DNA of 14,072 nucleotides, taken from contig CAYWXT010000142.1 of assembly GCA_964462125.1 (NCBI GenBank), positions 1-14,072 on the forward strand. Reading direction: 5' to 3'. The notes below the pieces were generated by a model. It had not been told where the DNA came from and searched no databases. It saw nothing but the letters and a program-made list of their open reading frames with translations. Source of the DNA: JAWLFY01 sp964462125 (GTDB taxonomy: Bacteria; Planctomycetota; Planctomycetia; Pirellulales; Pirellulaceae). The translations under genes were made by a program, and so were the position numbers. Numbering within the stretch: position 1 is the stretch's first letter; each line of letters begins with the position of its first letter. Positions 6,608-13,679 of the stretch are shown here, in pieces.

Positions 6608-9600
6608 TCACTGCCGCGAACCGGGCGTGACCTCCAACCGCAACGTTTCCTCCCCCCGTTTGACAACCATTTCGATGGGCTCCCCGATTTTGAGGGCCTC
6701 GATGGCGAAGGTGTAATCGTAGATGTCCTCGATCGTTTGGCCCGCCAATTCGACAATCAGATCGCCCCCCCGAACCCCCGCTTCGGCTGCCGGACCGTCG
6801 CTGTCAACACCGCTCAGCTTCAACCCGCTCACATCTTCATCGTCCACGTAGTCAGGGATGGTCCCCAGGTAAGCCGTCAGCCGGGCTCGCGGCACCTCCC
6901 GCTCTTGCTCTCCCTCATCAAGCTCAAACGGCGGGGCCTCGTCCGCTACCAAAAAACCTCGTGTCAACAACGCGAACAGGTGCGCCGTTTTGGCAATCCC
7001 CTCATAGTTGAGCTTCTCCGGTGTGTCCCGCGGCGTGTGGTAGTCGTCGTGCACACCGGTGAATCCCGACAAGATTGGGACATCGCGGGCAACAAACGAC
7101 GACGCATCGGTCGGCAGTCGGCGGCTCGTTTTGTCGAGCTGGAGATCCAATCCGACGGGAACGTTCCGGCGTTGCACTTCGCCCTCCAAAACAGGCGAGG
7201 AGCCGATCCCTTGGATGATGAGTTTTTCTCGCAGTCGACCGACCATGTCGAGGTTGAGATACATCGCGATCGCCTCGGTGAGCGGAGTCGCGTCGGTGGC
7301 GGTGCCGTGGGCGTGGGCGGCGTCGCCGCTGGCGTCGTGCGGCAGGCCGTCCGCCGTTGTTCGCGGGGCGTCGGGGTATAGCTCATAAAAGTCGTTGACG
7401 AAGGACTGGGACCCGAACAGTCCCAACTCCTCACCGCTCCACGCCGCGAGCAACAGATCGCGTTTGGTATCCAGTCGCCCTGCCGCCTGTTCGCCCGCAA
7501 GGTACTGGGCGATTTCCAGCATCGCCGCGACACCACTGGCATTGTCATCGGCCCCCACATGAATTTCGTCCTGCTCGTCCTCTTGGGCGAGCGAACCACC
7601 CCCGCCGCCGACCCCGAGGTGATCGATGTGGGCGCCGAGGACCACGGACTGATTGCCATCATCCGCCCCTTGCGACGCGGGCAACCGCGCCAACACATTC
7701 CGCCCAGTCCCTGTTTCGCGGCGAATTTCGATCTCCGTGGCCACCTGACTCCCCGGCAACTCAAACCCCATTTGCGCAGAGCCGTCGTCGAAGGAGGCTT
7801 GAACCTGTTTCAAATCCTTGTCCGCGGCCTGAAATATCCGGCTGGCGATCTCGTCGCTGATCGACAGCACGCCGATACTGACGCTGGCTTGAGACGCCCC
7901 GGAGTCGAACCGGATCAACGGCTCCTTGACCTTGCTCGTCGGGCCGGCGACGAGCAACAGCCCGCGGGCACCGTGGTCACGGGCGAACGATGCCTTCCGC
8001 CGGGGAGTGCTGTAGCGAGCCAACTGCTGTCGCCGCTCCGGCGAAATCTCCTGCGGCAGATCCCGAAACGCCACGACCCATTTGTCGGCGACATCCAAAT
8101 GGACGTAGCTGTCATACTCGTCCTGGTCGTCGCTGGCGGGAGCCTGCAGCCCGTAACCGGCAAACACGAGATCGCCCGCCTCGATCTTCCCATCACCGGC
8201 GAATGCAAGGGGCCGGAAATCACGGTCCAGCTGCAACGATTCGTCGTCGAGCGTCATGGCGTTGGCGTCGGTGAGGGTCGATCCGGCTGGAAATTCGAAC
8301 GAATGGAAGAACGTTCCGTCGTCGCCGGCCGGCTCAAAGCCGAGGCTCTGCAGGTACGCGGCGACGTACGCGGTCGCCCGGCGTTCCCCCTCGGTTCCCG
8401 TCATCCGGCCTTCCAGCTCCGGTCGCGTCAGGTGATCGACATGGCGGCCAGCGTCGGCGGGAGTGAAGTCGAGCACCGACGCTTCGGCGACCGCCAAGGC
8501 CGCCTCGCGGTCCTCCGCCGTGGCGTCACTGGAGTCCGCCGGTTCGAGCTGTTCGACCGGATCGAGCCCCAGGCGTCGGCGGGCCTCGGCATCGTTCCAC
8601 TGACCCATGAAAATCTGTGAACGGTTCCCCTCCCGGTTGCTGGTCCAGGCCAAACGGTCACCGTCGGGAAGGAACACCGGCAACCCGTCGAACGCATCGG
8701 TGTAGGTAACGCGTTCCGGCTCACCCTCTCCGTCGGCGCGGACCAGATGCAGGTCAAATGCAAACCCACGCCGGTTGGTGGTGAAGATCAGGTAGTCGCC
8801 GCTGGGGTGAAAATAGGGTGCCCAACTCACCTTGCCGAGATCGGTCAACCGGCGGACGTCGCTGCCGTCGACCCCCATCGTGAAAATCTCCGCGCTCTTG
8901 CCATCCTCGGAGAACCGTCGAAAGCAAACCCGATCCCCGTCCGGTGAGAAGAAGGGACCGCCATCGTAGCCGGGATTGTCGGTCAGCCGCCGTACGTCGC
9001 TGCCGTCGGCGTTCATGATGTACAGATCAATCATGTACGCCAGGTCGACGTCGAACATCGCCGCTTCCCGCTCGGTCAATTCCCGCGAGTAGGCTTCGCG
9101 GTTGGAAGCGAACACGATCTTCGTGCCGTCGGGGCTGTAACAGGCTTCGGCGTCGTAGCCGCGGGCATCGGTCAGCTGCGTGTACTCGCCCGACTGCAGG
9201 TCCTTGGCGAACAGATCAAACGTTTCGTCATAGTCCCAGTCGTAGCGGCCCTGCTCCCCCTTTTCCCGCAGTTCCAATTCCTCACGCTGTTTTTCCTCCG
9301 CCGCCGGGTCCTCGTGCGTGCTGGCGAACAGCACCCGCTCCCCGTCGGGATGGATCCAGGCGCAGGTCGTTTTCCCATGTCCCGGCGAGATCCGCTCGAT
9401 ATCTCCCGTGTCCAAGTCCATCAGATAGATCTGATAGAACGGGTTGGCCGGATCGCGTTCGCTCTGGAACACCATCTGGCGGCCGTCGGGGCTGAAGTAC
9501 CCCTCCCCGGCGCGGCGTCCTTCAAAGGTCAATTGCCGCGCGTCTTCGATCAGCTCCGCCTCCAACGCCGCCGCTTCCTCCGGACTCCGTTCGTCTTCCG

Positions 9601-9790
9601 TAGCCTCCTCCGCAGCTGCCCGCGGCAGCCCCGTCCCCGGCAGCCCCGTCCCTGGCAGCCCCGTCCAGAGCAGCGCCGCGGAGACAAAACAAACGGAAAA
9701 CAACCGCCAAATACCAAAAGTGCGGCCGCTGAGGTGGGGGATATCGCTCAGCATCAGCAAAGACCTTCGAGGACGGACGGGAAATAGCAT
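6608..9790 (-). CDS. Exported PD40 propeller + PA-like + M28 zinc peptidase + PDZ protein
   Basis: A large multidomain exported protein. A hydrophobic export signal is near residues 28-42 (WRLFSVCFVSAALLW). Residues about 85-400 form a TolB-like propeller with about six PD40-type blades (FSPDG 99-103, YSPDG 218-222, FSPDG 281-285, LPDGD 374-378). Residues about 445-700 hold the peptidase start with a PA-like insert. The M28 co-catalytic zinc site is complete: His721 (AHIDH), Asp748/749 (GADDNASG), Glu787-Glu788 (SGEELG), Asp848 (NLDMVG), His918 (DDYHTPRDT). A PDZ domain closes the protein (about 980-1055, GPAAEAGVRGGDLIVEL). It is probably an aminopeptidase or amidohydrolase acting in the periplasm or outside; the substrate is unknown. 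ATG 9754 is an alternative start, nine bases after GAAGG, and keeps the signal. An in-frame 15-bp repeat encodes GTGLP units after the hydrophobic core. Confidence 0.9.
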   Translation of the reverse strand: MLFPVRPRRSLLMLSDIPHLSGRTFGIWRLFSVCFVSAALLWTGLPGTGLPGTGLPRAAAEEATEDERSPEEAAALEAELIEDARQLTFEGRRAGEGYFSPDGRQMVFQSERDPANPFYQIYLMDLDTGDIERISPGHGKTTCAWIHPDGERVLFASTHEDPAAEEKQREELELREKGEQGRYDWDYDETFDLFAKDLQSGEYTQLTDARGYDAEACYSPDGTKIVFASNREAYSRELTEREAAMFDVDLAYMIDLYIMNADGSDVRRLTDNPGYDGGPFFSPDGDRVCFRRFSEDGKSAEIFTMGVDGSDVRRLTDLGKVSWAPYFHPSGDYLIFTTNRRGFAFDLHLVRADGEGEPERVTYTDAFDGLPVFLPDGDRLAWTSNREGNRSQIFMGQWNDAEARRRLGLDPVEQLEPADSSDATAEDREAALAVAEASVLDFTPADAGRHVDHLTRPELEGRMTGTEGERRATAYVAAYLQSLGFEPAGDDGTFFHSFEFPAGSTLTDANAMTLDDESLQLDRDFRPLAFAGDGKIEAGDLVFAGYGLQAPASDDQDEYDSYVHLDVADKWVVAFRDLPQEISPERRQQLARYSTPRRKASFARDHGARGLLLVAGPTSKVKEPLIRFDSGASQASVSIGVLSISDEIASRIFQAADKDLKQVQASFDDGSAQMGFELPGSQVATEIEIRRETGTGRNVLARLPASQGADDGNQSVVLGAHIDHLGVGGGGGSLAQEDEQDEIHVGADDNASGVAAMLEIAQYLAGEQAAGRLDTKRDLLLAAWSGEELGLFGSQSFVNDFYELYPDAPRTTADGLPHDASGDAAHAHGTATDATPLTEAIAMYLNLDMVGRLREKLIIQGIGSSPVLEGEVQRRNVPVGLDLQLDKTSRRLPTDASSFVARDVPILSGFTGVHDDYHTPRDTPEKLNYEGIAKTAHLFALLTRGFLVADEAPPFELDEGEQEREVPRARLTAYLGTIPDYVDDEDVSGLKLSGVDSDGPAAEAGVRGGDLIVELAGQTIEDIYDYTFAIEALKIGEPIEMVVKRGEETLRLEVTPGSRQ
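9624..9668 (-). repeat. 15-bp tandem repeat, three copies, in the export-signal region
   Basis: Three adjacent 15-bp units (plus-strand GGCAGCCCCGTCCCC and close variants) lie in the reading frame of the large peptidase and encode TGLPG-TGLPG-TGLPR directly after the hydrophobic core and before a likely AAA cleavage site. The unit is a multiple of three, so copy changes lengthen or shorten the segment without a frameshift. Confidence 0.8.
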
Positions 9791-10021
9791 GGGGCAATGT
9801 TTCCGGGTTCAGGGTTTCCGGGTTCAGGGCTAAGCGGTTATCGCATCGAGTGGCATGGCACCGAGTGGGGCATCAGCGAGGCGAGTTCGAGGAGCCCCCG
9901 CCCACCAAGCCATGTGCCCCACGGAGGCAGATCAGGCCATCGCCCCACTGGGCAAACAGGGAACGTCTCTCGGATTCGCAGCCGAACACGCGGACCGTAC
10001 TGGTTCGGTGGTGACACATCA
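9791..10021 (-). other. Gap between the DUF3500 gene and the large peptidase gene
   Basis: These 231 bases show no credible gene. They contain the 15-bp direct repeat at 9799-9828 and an 8-bp inverted pair, AGTGGGGC 9864-9871 with GCCCCACT 9942-9949, too far apart to weigh. The two flanking genes point the same way and could be co-transcribed. Confidence 0.4.
9799..9828. repeat. Two tandem copies of GTTTCCGGGTTCAGG
   Basis: Two perfect adjacent 15-bp units occupy 9799-9813 and 9814-9828, and start eight bases upstream of the outer ATG of the large peptidase gene. Similar GGGTTCAGG runs, giving FRVQG-type spurious translations, are familiar to me from intergenic DNA of related genomes. They would lie in the 5' leader of the peptidase mRNA. 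Confidence 0.7.
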
Positions 10022-11059
10022 CTATTCGCTCGCTGGCAAGTCAAAGTCGCCGGTCAGGTCGCGGAAGACCGCGTGGATGTGGTTGGCCGGGTTGCCTGAG
10101 GCGTCGGGCTGTGTGTTGACGAACTCAACCAGAAACTCCTCGCCGCGGACCCGGTAGTAGTGACCGATGCCCGGCTCCTTGGCCCCGGCCCAAGCGAAAT
10201 GAGCTTTGTCCCAGCCGTTCTCATCGATCAGCTCTCGTCGTTCCTTGGCGACCGGATCAGCGACGTTATTGGTGTAGGAAAAGACGAGGCGGCGGAGGAG
10301 TTCTTGCTGATCGTTATTGAGCCGCATGTAGGGGATCCCTTCCGGATCACCGACCGAGGCTTGTGGCTCACCAGCAAAGCGGATCTCTGAGGGAGCTTCC
10401 TCCGCGATCACCGCCACTTCCGCTTGGTTCTCGGTCAAGGAATTGACCAGGTCGAACGCCAACTGTTCCTCGTCCCGCAGCACACGCGCGCCCTTGCCGA
10501 GGGTCCCCTCGACGTCGTCCTGGATGATGGCCGGATTGGCTCCCATGAACTGCGGCGTGCTGTTGACGACTTCGCCGTCGCGACAGACGAAATTCAGCGA
10601 CAGATGGTGCCCTTCGAAACTCAGCCCCCACCGGTCGCGGTCGCTCGGGGTCCCGAAGATGGTGACGTAGTAGAGCTGGGGATCGCGGGGCCAGTTGCGT
10701 CCCTCCCCCTCCAGCTGCTGAAGCACTCCTTCCAAGGCCATGATCTTGTTCGATTTGTCGTAGCCGGCTTCGCTCAAGGCCGCCCGGAGCAACCGCAGCG
10801 CCGCGGTCCGCTGGGCCGTGTTCATCTCCTTCATCACCAGCCCCTTCCTGCTGTCCTTCGGGATGAAGTGCCAACCCACACGCTTGGGCGAGTCGTAGGG
10901 AACCACCGTCACCTCCCGCTGGCCTTCGTCGAGCGACTCGAGGAACGAATCGGCAAACATCTTCATCTGGCCGCCCGGCGAGCCGGCGGACTGGAATCCA
11001 AACGCCGTGAGGGCAATGGCCAGAATCAGACAGGCGGGGATCGCGTGAGCGAGACGCAT
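10022..11059 (-). CDS. Exported DUF3500 protein
   Basis: The 345-residue product matches the DUF3500 family, whose function I do not know. Family features are LRLLRAALSEAGYDKSNKIM, then EGVLQQLEG, DPQLYYVTIFGTPSDRDRWG, FEGHHLSLNFV, the FMGANPAII block, RVLRDEEQLAFDLVNSL and a C-terminal HIHAVFRDLTGDF. An N-terminal signal peptide is clear (MRLAHAIPACLILAIALTAF, small residues around FQSAGSPGG). The ATG at 11059 is supported by GGAG at 11068-11071 on the minus strand, eight bases upstream. The frame stays open upstream to 11788, but that extension is antisense to thyA and lacks family similarity. The conserved GHHLS and HIH histidines suggest a possible metal or ligand site, which is inference. 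It precedes the large exported peptidase on the same strand. Confidence 0.88.
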   Translation of the reverse strand: MRLAHAIPACLILAIALTAFGFQSAGSPGGQMKMFADSFLESLDEGQREVTVVPYDSPKRVGWHFIPKDSRKGLVMKEMNTAQRTAALRLLRAALSEAGYDKSNKIMALEGVLQQLEGEGRNWPRDPQLYYVTIFGTPSDRDRWGLSFEGHHLSLNFVCRDGEVVNSTPQFMGANPAIIQDDVEGTLGKGARVLRDEEQLAFDLVNSLTENQAEVAVIAEEAPSEIRFAGEPQASVGDPEGIPYMRLNNDQQELLRRLVFSYTNNVADPVAKERRELIDENGWDKAHFAWAGAKEPGIGHYYRVRGEEFLVEFVNTQPDASGNPANHIHAVFRDLTGDFDLPASE

Positions 11060-11347
11060 GGCGGGGTCTCCGTTCGAGGCTGGGGAATCAGGGCAGGAAT
11101 CCGCAATGATAACCAAAAAGACGCAGGCACGTGGACTCGAGGGACGGCAGAACTCGGAAGACAGCAGGATTCGGGGGACGGCGGCTCGGGTGGAAAACCG
11201 GTACCATGGCCTTCCAACATTGGGGCTTTGGCTTTCGCCGTCGACAAGCTCCAATGAGAGCGGATCAGCCGATGAGACCGGATCGGCAAAAAACATCCCA
11301 GATTCACCCGGAACCCTCTCCTTGCTATCTGGAGCATACCGACAAGC
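11060..11347. other. Divergent intergenic region between the DUF3500 gene and thyA
   Basis: No gene or tRNA is apparent in these 288 bases. The part at about 11140-11190 has an imperfect GGGACGGC / ACTCGG repetition that looks like degenerate low-complexity intergenic sequence. Promoters for both divergent genes must lie here. The only plus-strand candidate is weak: TTCACC followed 17 bases later by TATCTG shortly before thyA. GGAG lies 13 bases before the thyA ATG, too far to be an ideal ribosome site. Confidence 0.4.
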
Positions 11348-12142
11348 ATGCGGTGTTACCTGCAACTTCTCGACGAGGTACTGCACCAAGGCGGTGACCG
11401 CGAGGACCGGACCGGCGTGGGAACCCGCAGCCTGTTTGGACGCCAGGTGCGGTATGACCTCAGCGAAGGCTTCCCGCTGTTGACCACCAAGAAACTGCAT
11501 CTCCGCTCGATCATTTACGAATTGTTGTGGTTTTTGCGGGGCGAGACCAATATTCGCTGGCTGAAGGAGCATCGCGTATCGATCTGGGACGAGTGGGCCG
11601 ACGCGGAAGGCGAGCTGGGGCCGGTCTATGGGCAACAGTGGCGGAGTTGGCAGGCACCGTCGGGAGCGACGATTGATCAGATCGCCCAGGTGGAACGCGA
11701 AATCCGCCGCAATCCCGATTCCCGGCGTTTGATCGTCTCGGCTTGGAATGTCGCCGATGTCGGACGAATGGCTCTCCCCCCCTGTCATGTGCTGTTCCAG
11801 TTCTACGTCGCCGACGGCCGCTTGTCGTGCCAGCTCTATCAGCGTTCAGCCGACCTGTTCCTCGGCGTCCCGTTCAACATCGCCAGCTATGCCCTGTTGA
11901 CGATGATGATGGCCCAGGTCACCGGGTTGGAACCGGGAGAATTCATTCACACCTTTGGCGACCTCCACCTGTACCGCAACCATTTTGATCAGGCGCGGGA
12001 ACAGCTTTCGCGGCAGCCACGACCGCTGCCGAGCATGCAGTTGCTCGCCACGCCGGAAACGGTCGACGGCTTTCGGTACGACGATTTCCAGTTGCGCGAC
12101 TACGACCCCCATCCCCCGATCAAAGCCCCAGTGGCAGTCTGA
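11348..12142 (+). CDS. thyA: Thymidylate synthase
   Basis: ThyA methylates dUMP to dTMP using methylenetetrahydrofolate, releasing dihydrofolate. The 264 residues equal the E. coli length and align over the whole protein from memory. Key features are DRTGVGTRSLFG, the long block around LRSIIYELLWFLRGETNI, IWDEWAD, the RR pair in PDSRRLIVSAWN, the active-site Cys146 in ALPPCHVLFQFYVADG, QRSADLFLGVPFNIASY, FGDLHLYRNH and the C-terminal DPHPPIKAPVAV. The stop overlaps the folA ATG by one base (TGATG), so the two are co-translated; FolA recycles the dihydrofolate made here. The start ATG gives MRCYLQLLDEVL, aligned with the usual N-terminus. Confidence 0.98.
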   Translation: MRCYLQLLDEVLHQGGDREDRTGVGTRSLFGRQVRYDLSEGFPLLTTKKLHLRSIIYELLWFLRGETNIRWLKEHRVSIWDEWADAEGELGPVYGQQWRSWQAPSGATIDQIAQVEREIRRNPDSRRLIVSAWNVADVGRMALPPCHVLFQFYVADGRLSCQLYQRSADLFLGVPFNIASYALLTMMMAQVTGLEPGEFIHTFGDLHLYRNHFDQAREQLSRQPRPLPSMQLLATPETVDGFRYDDFQLRDYDPHPPIKAPVAV

Positions 12143-12687
12143 TGCCAGCTCCTCGGTTGTCTGCGGTGATCGCGATCACCCCGGCCGGCGTGATCGGCGA
12201 CGAGGGTGACATGCCGTGGCGGCTGAGCAGCGACCTGCGGCGGTTCAAGCGGCTGACGATGGGGGGCGTCCTGATCATGGGGCGGCGAACGTTCGATTCC
12301 ATCGGCCGCCCCCTGCCAGGGCGAACCACGATCGTGATCACCCGCAATCGGCAGTGGTCGGCCGAGGGGGTGCAGGCGGTGGGTAGTCCGGAGGAGGCGG
12401 TCGCGGCGGCCGGATCGGAACCGGCGTTCGTGGTCGGCGGAGCGGAGATTTATCGTCAGCTGATCGGCCGCTGCGGCCAGCTCTTCCTGACCCAAGTCTG
12501 GTCCGATGTCGGCGGCCAGACGCAGTTGGAACTCGACCTCCAACCGTTCACCATCATCGAACGGTGCCGCGTCCCAGCCACGCTGCGGGACGAGGTGCCG
12601 ACGGAATTCCTCCGGTTGGTGCGAAAAAAATCTGGCGAAATTGGTGGGACGTCCCCACTTGAGCAAAAAGGGGGCCGTTCGCTATAG
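12142..12687 (+). CDS. folA: Dihydrofolate reductase
   Basis: FolA reduces dihydrofolate to tetrahydrofolate with NADPH, completing the dTMP cycle with ThyA, and is the trimethoprim target. The 181 residues are slightly long. Features are LSAVIAITPAGVIGDEGDMP with Trp26, the catalytic acid Asp31 in SSDLRRFK, the NADPH loop IMGRRTFDSIGRPLPGR (45-61), and VVGGAEIYRQL with its Gly-Gly pair near 99-100. The ATG shares one base with the thyA TGA. The C-terminal tail after about residue 160 (RKKSGEIGGTSPLEQKGG) looks non-domain, and the DNA encoding it contains the promoter for the rpsM cluster. Confidence 0.96.
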   Translation: MPAPRLSAVIAITPAGVIGDEGDMPWRLSSDLRRFKRLTMGGVLIMGRRTFDSIGRPLPGRTTIVITRNRQWSAEGVQAVGSPEEAVAAAGSEPAFVVGGAEIYRQLIGRCGQLFLTQVWSDVGGQTQLELDLQPFTIIERCRVPATLRDEVPTEFLRLVRKKSGEIGGTSPLEQKGGRSL

Positions 12688-12688
12688 T
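12659..12688 (+). promoter_or_regulatory. Sigma70-like promoter for rpsM-rpsK-rpoA inside folA 3' end
   Basis: TTGAGC (12659-12664) and TATAGT (12683-12688) are separated by 18 bases. TTGAGC matches TTGACA at four positions and TATAGT matches TATAAT at five. The -10 box overlaps the folA stop codon (TAG at 12685-12687). A start near 12695 would give a leader of about 85 bases before the rpsM ATG. This is the best promoter-like site I see in the window. Confidence 0.6.
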
Positions 12689-12767
12689 CCGGGATTCTTG
12701 GCCGGAACGTGGCGTCACCGTCGCGGCGCGCCCCGCTGATTGGCTCGTCCGTCTTGAACAACCCCCC

Positions 12768-12772
12768 AGGAG
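12768..12772 (+). promoter_or_regulatory. Ribosome binding site of rpsM
   Basis: AGGAG with a seven-base spacer before the ATG at 12780. It is the strongest Shine-Dalgarno in the window, where many other genes have none, and fixes the rpsM start. Confidence 0.75.
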
Positions 12773-12779
12773 TCTCGTT

Positions 12780-13163
12780 ATGCCCCGTTTGCTGGGCGTC
12801 GACATCCCCAACGACAAACAGATCCAGTATTCGCTGACGTACCTCTATGGTGTCGGGCTGCCAACGGCCCGTGAGGCCTGCGAAAAGCTGGGGATTGACC
12901 CTGGCCGCCCGGCCCGGGAACTCGGCGACGACGAGTTGAGCCGCGTGGCGGCGTTGCTGGAGCGGGATTACACGGTGGAAGGCCCGCTGCGCCGCTTGGT
13001 TACGCAAAACATCAGCCGGCTCCGCGAGATCAAATCCTACCGAGGCATCCGCCATCGGATCGGGCTTCCGGTGCGGGGCCAGCGGACCAAAACCAACTCG
13101 CGGACGCGGAAAGGTCCCCGCAAGACGGTGGCCGGAAAGAAAGGGGTCAAGGACCTCCGCTGA
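12780..13163 (+). CDS. rpsM: 30S ribosomal protein S13
   Basis: S13 sits in the head of the small subunit and contacts the large subunit and P-site tRNA. The 127 residues are near family length (118 in E. coli). Conserved parts are GVDIPNDKQIQYSLTYLYGVG, the IDPGRPARELGDDEL stretch, ISRLREIKSYRGIRHRIGLP, and VRGQRTKTNSRTRKGPRKTV with a basic tail. rpmJ, secY or infA, which often precede it, are replaced here by folA. rpsK follows after 69 bases. Confidence 0.98.
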   Translation: MPRLLGVDIPNDKQIQYSLTYLYGVGLPTAREACEKLGIDPGRPARELGDDELSRVAALLERDYTVEGPLRRLVTQNISRLREIKSYRGIRHRIGLPVRGQRTKTNSRTRKGPRKTVAGKKGVKDLR

Positions 13164-13220
13164 TCCCGCACGGATCGTCGATCGGACCATTCATTTTCAG
13201 ATTCAGTCACGCCTGTACGC

Positions 13221-13225
13221 AGAGG
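13221..13225 (+). promoter_or_regulatory. Ribosome binding site deciding the GTG start of rpsK
   Basis: AGAGG lies seven bases before the GTG at 13233. No ATG lies in frame between it and the conserved MAKTNKKKRVRRNV start, so the site supports a GTG initiator. Confidence 0.65.
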
Positions 13226-13232
13226 CTTTGCC

Positions 13233-13616
13233 GTGGCAAAGACCAACAAGAAGAAACGGGTTCGTCGGAACGTGAGCAACGGCATCGCGCACGTTCACGC
13301 GACGTTCAACAACACGACCGTCACGATCACCGATACCAAAGGTGACACGTTGTGCTGGGCCAGCGCCGGCACCAGTGGCTTCAAGGGGAGTCGCAAGAGC
13401 ACCCCCTTCGCCGGTCAATGCGCCGCCCAGCAGGCGGCGGAGAAGGCGGGGAAATTTGGCATGCGGGATGTCGAAGTTCGCGTCAAAGGTCCCGGTTCGG
13501 GGCGCGAGAGCGCGATCACGGCCCTGCAGGCGGCCGGACTGAACGTGAAATTGATCGAAGACGTCACACCGATTCCCCACAACGGCTGTCGTCCCCGCAA
13601 GAAGCGTCGCGTCTAA
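13233..13616 (+). CDS. rpsK: 30S ribosomal protein S11
   Basis: S11 forms part of the platform of the small subunit near the mRNA exit. The 127 residues match family size. Clear blocks are GIAHVHATFNNTTVTITDT, ASAGTSGFKGSRKSTPFAGQ, AAEKAGKFGMRDVEVRVKGP, GSGRESAITALQAAGL and the C-terminal DVTPIPHNGCRPRKKRRV. Translation starts at GTG. It lies between rpsM and rpoA; rpsD (S4), which separates rpsK from rpoA in many bacteria, is missing from the cluster. Confidence 0.98.
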   Translation: MAKTNKKKRVRRNVSNGIAHVHATFNNTTVTITDTKGDTLCWASAGTSGFKGSRKSTPFAGQCAAQQAAEKAGKFGMRDVEVRVKGPGSGRESAITALQAAGLNVKLIEDVTPIPHNGCRPRKKRRV

Positions 13617-13679
13617 CGACGCCCCCTCCCATCTATCCCTCACGCCCTTCCTTGGCCACCCGATTAGAGGTCCATCACC

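Noticed and set aside
7559..8620. 353-codon plus-strand frame inside the large peptidase gene
   Set aside because: Antisense to conserved M28 and propeller motifs; no family resemblance.
9624..9828. CRISPR-like array from the 15-bp repeats
   Set aside because: Units are directly adjacent without spacers and too short; they are tandem repeats.
10424..11257. 277-codon plus-strand frame opposite the DUF3500 gene
   Set aside because: Antisense to a recognised family and extends into low-complexity intergenic DNA.
11060..11347. Possible tRNA or small RNA in the DUF3500-thyA gap
   Set aside because: No cloverleaf, T-loop motif or stable terminator hairpin could be made out.
11060..11788. Upstream extension of the DUF3500 frame to 588 codons
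   Set aside because: It runs antisense into thyA, places the signal peptide in the interior, and ignores the ATG at 11059 with its GGAG site.
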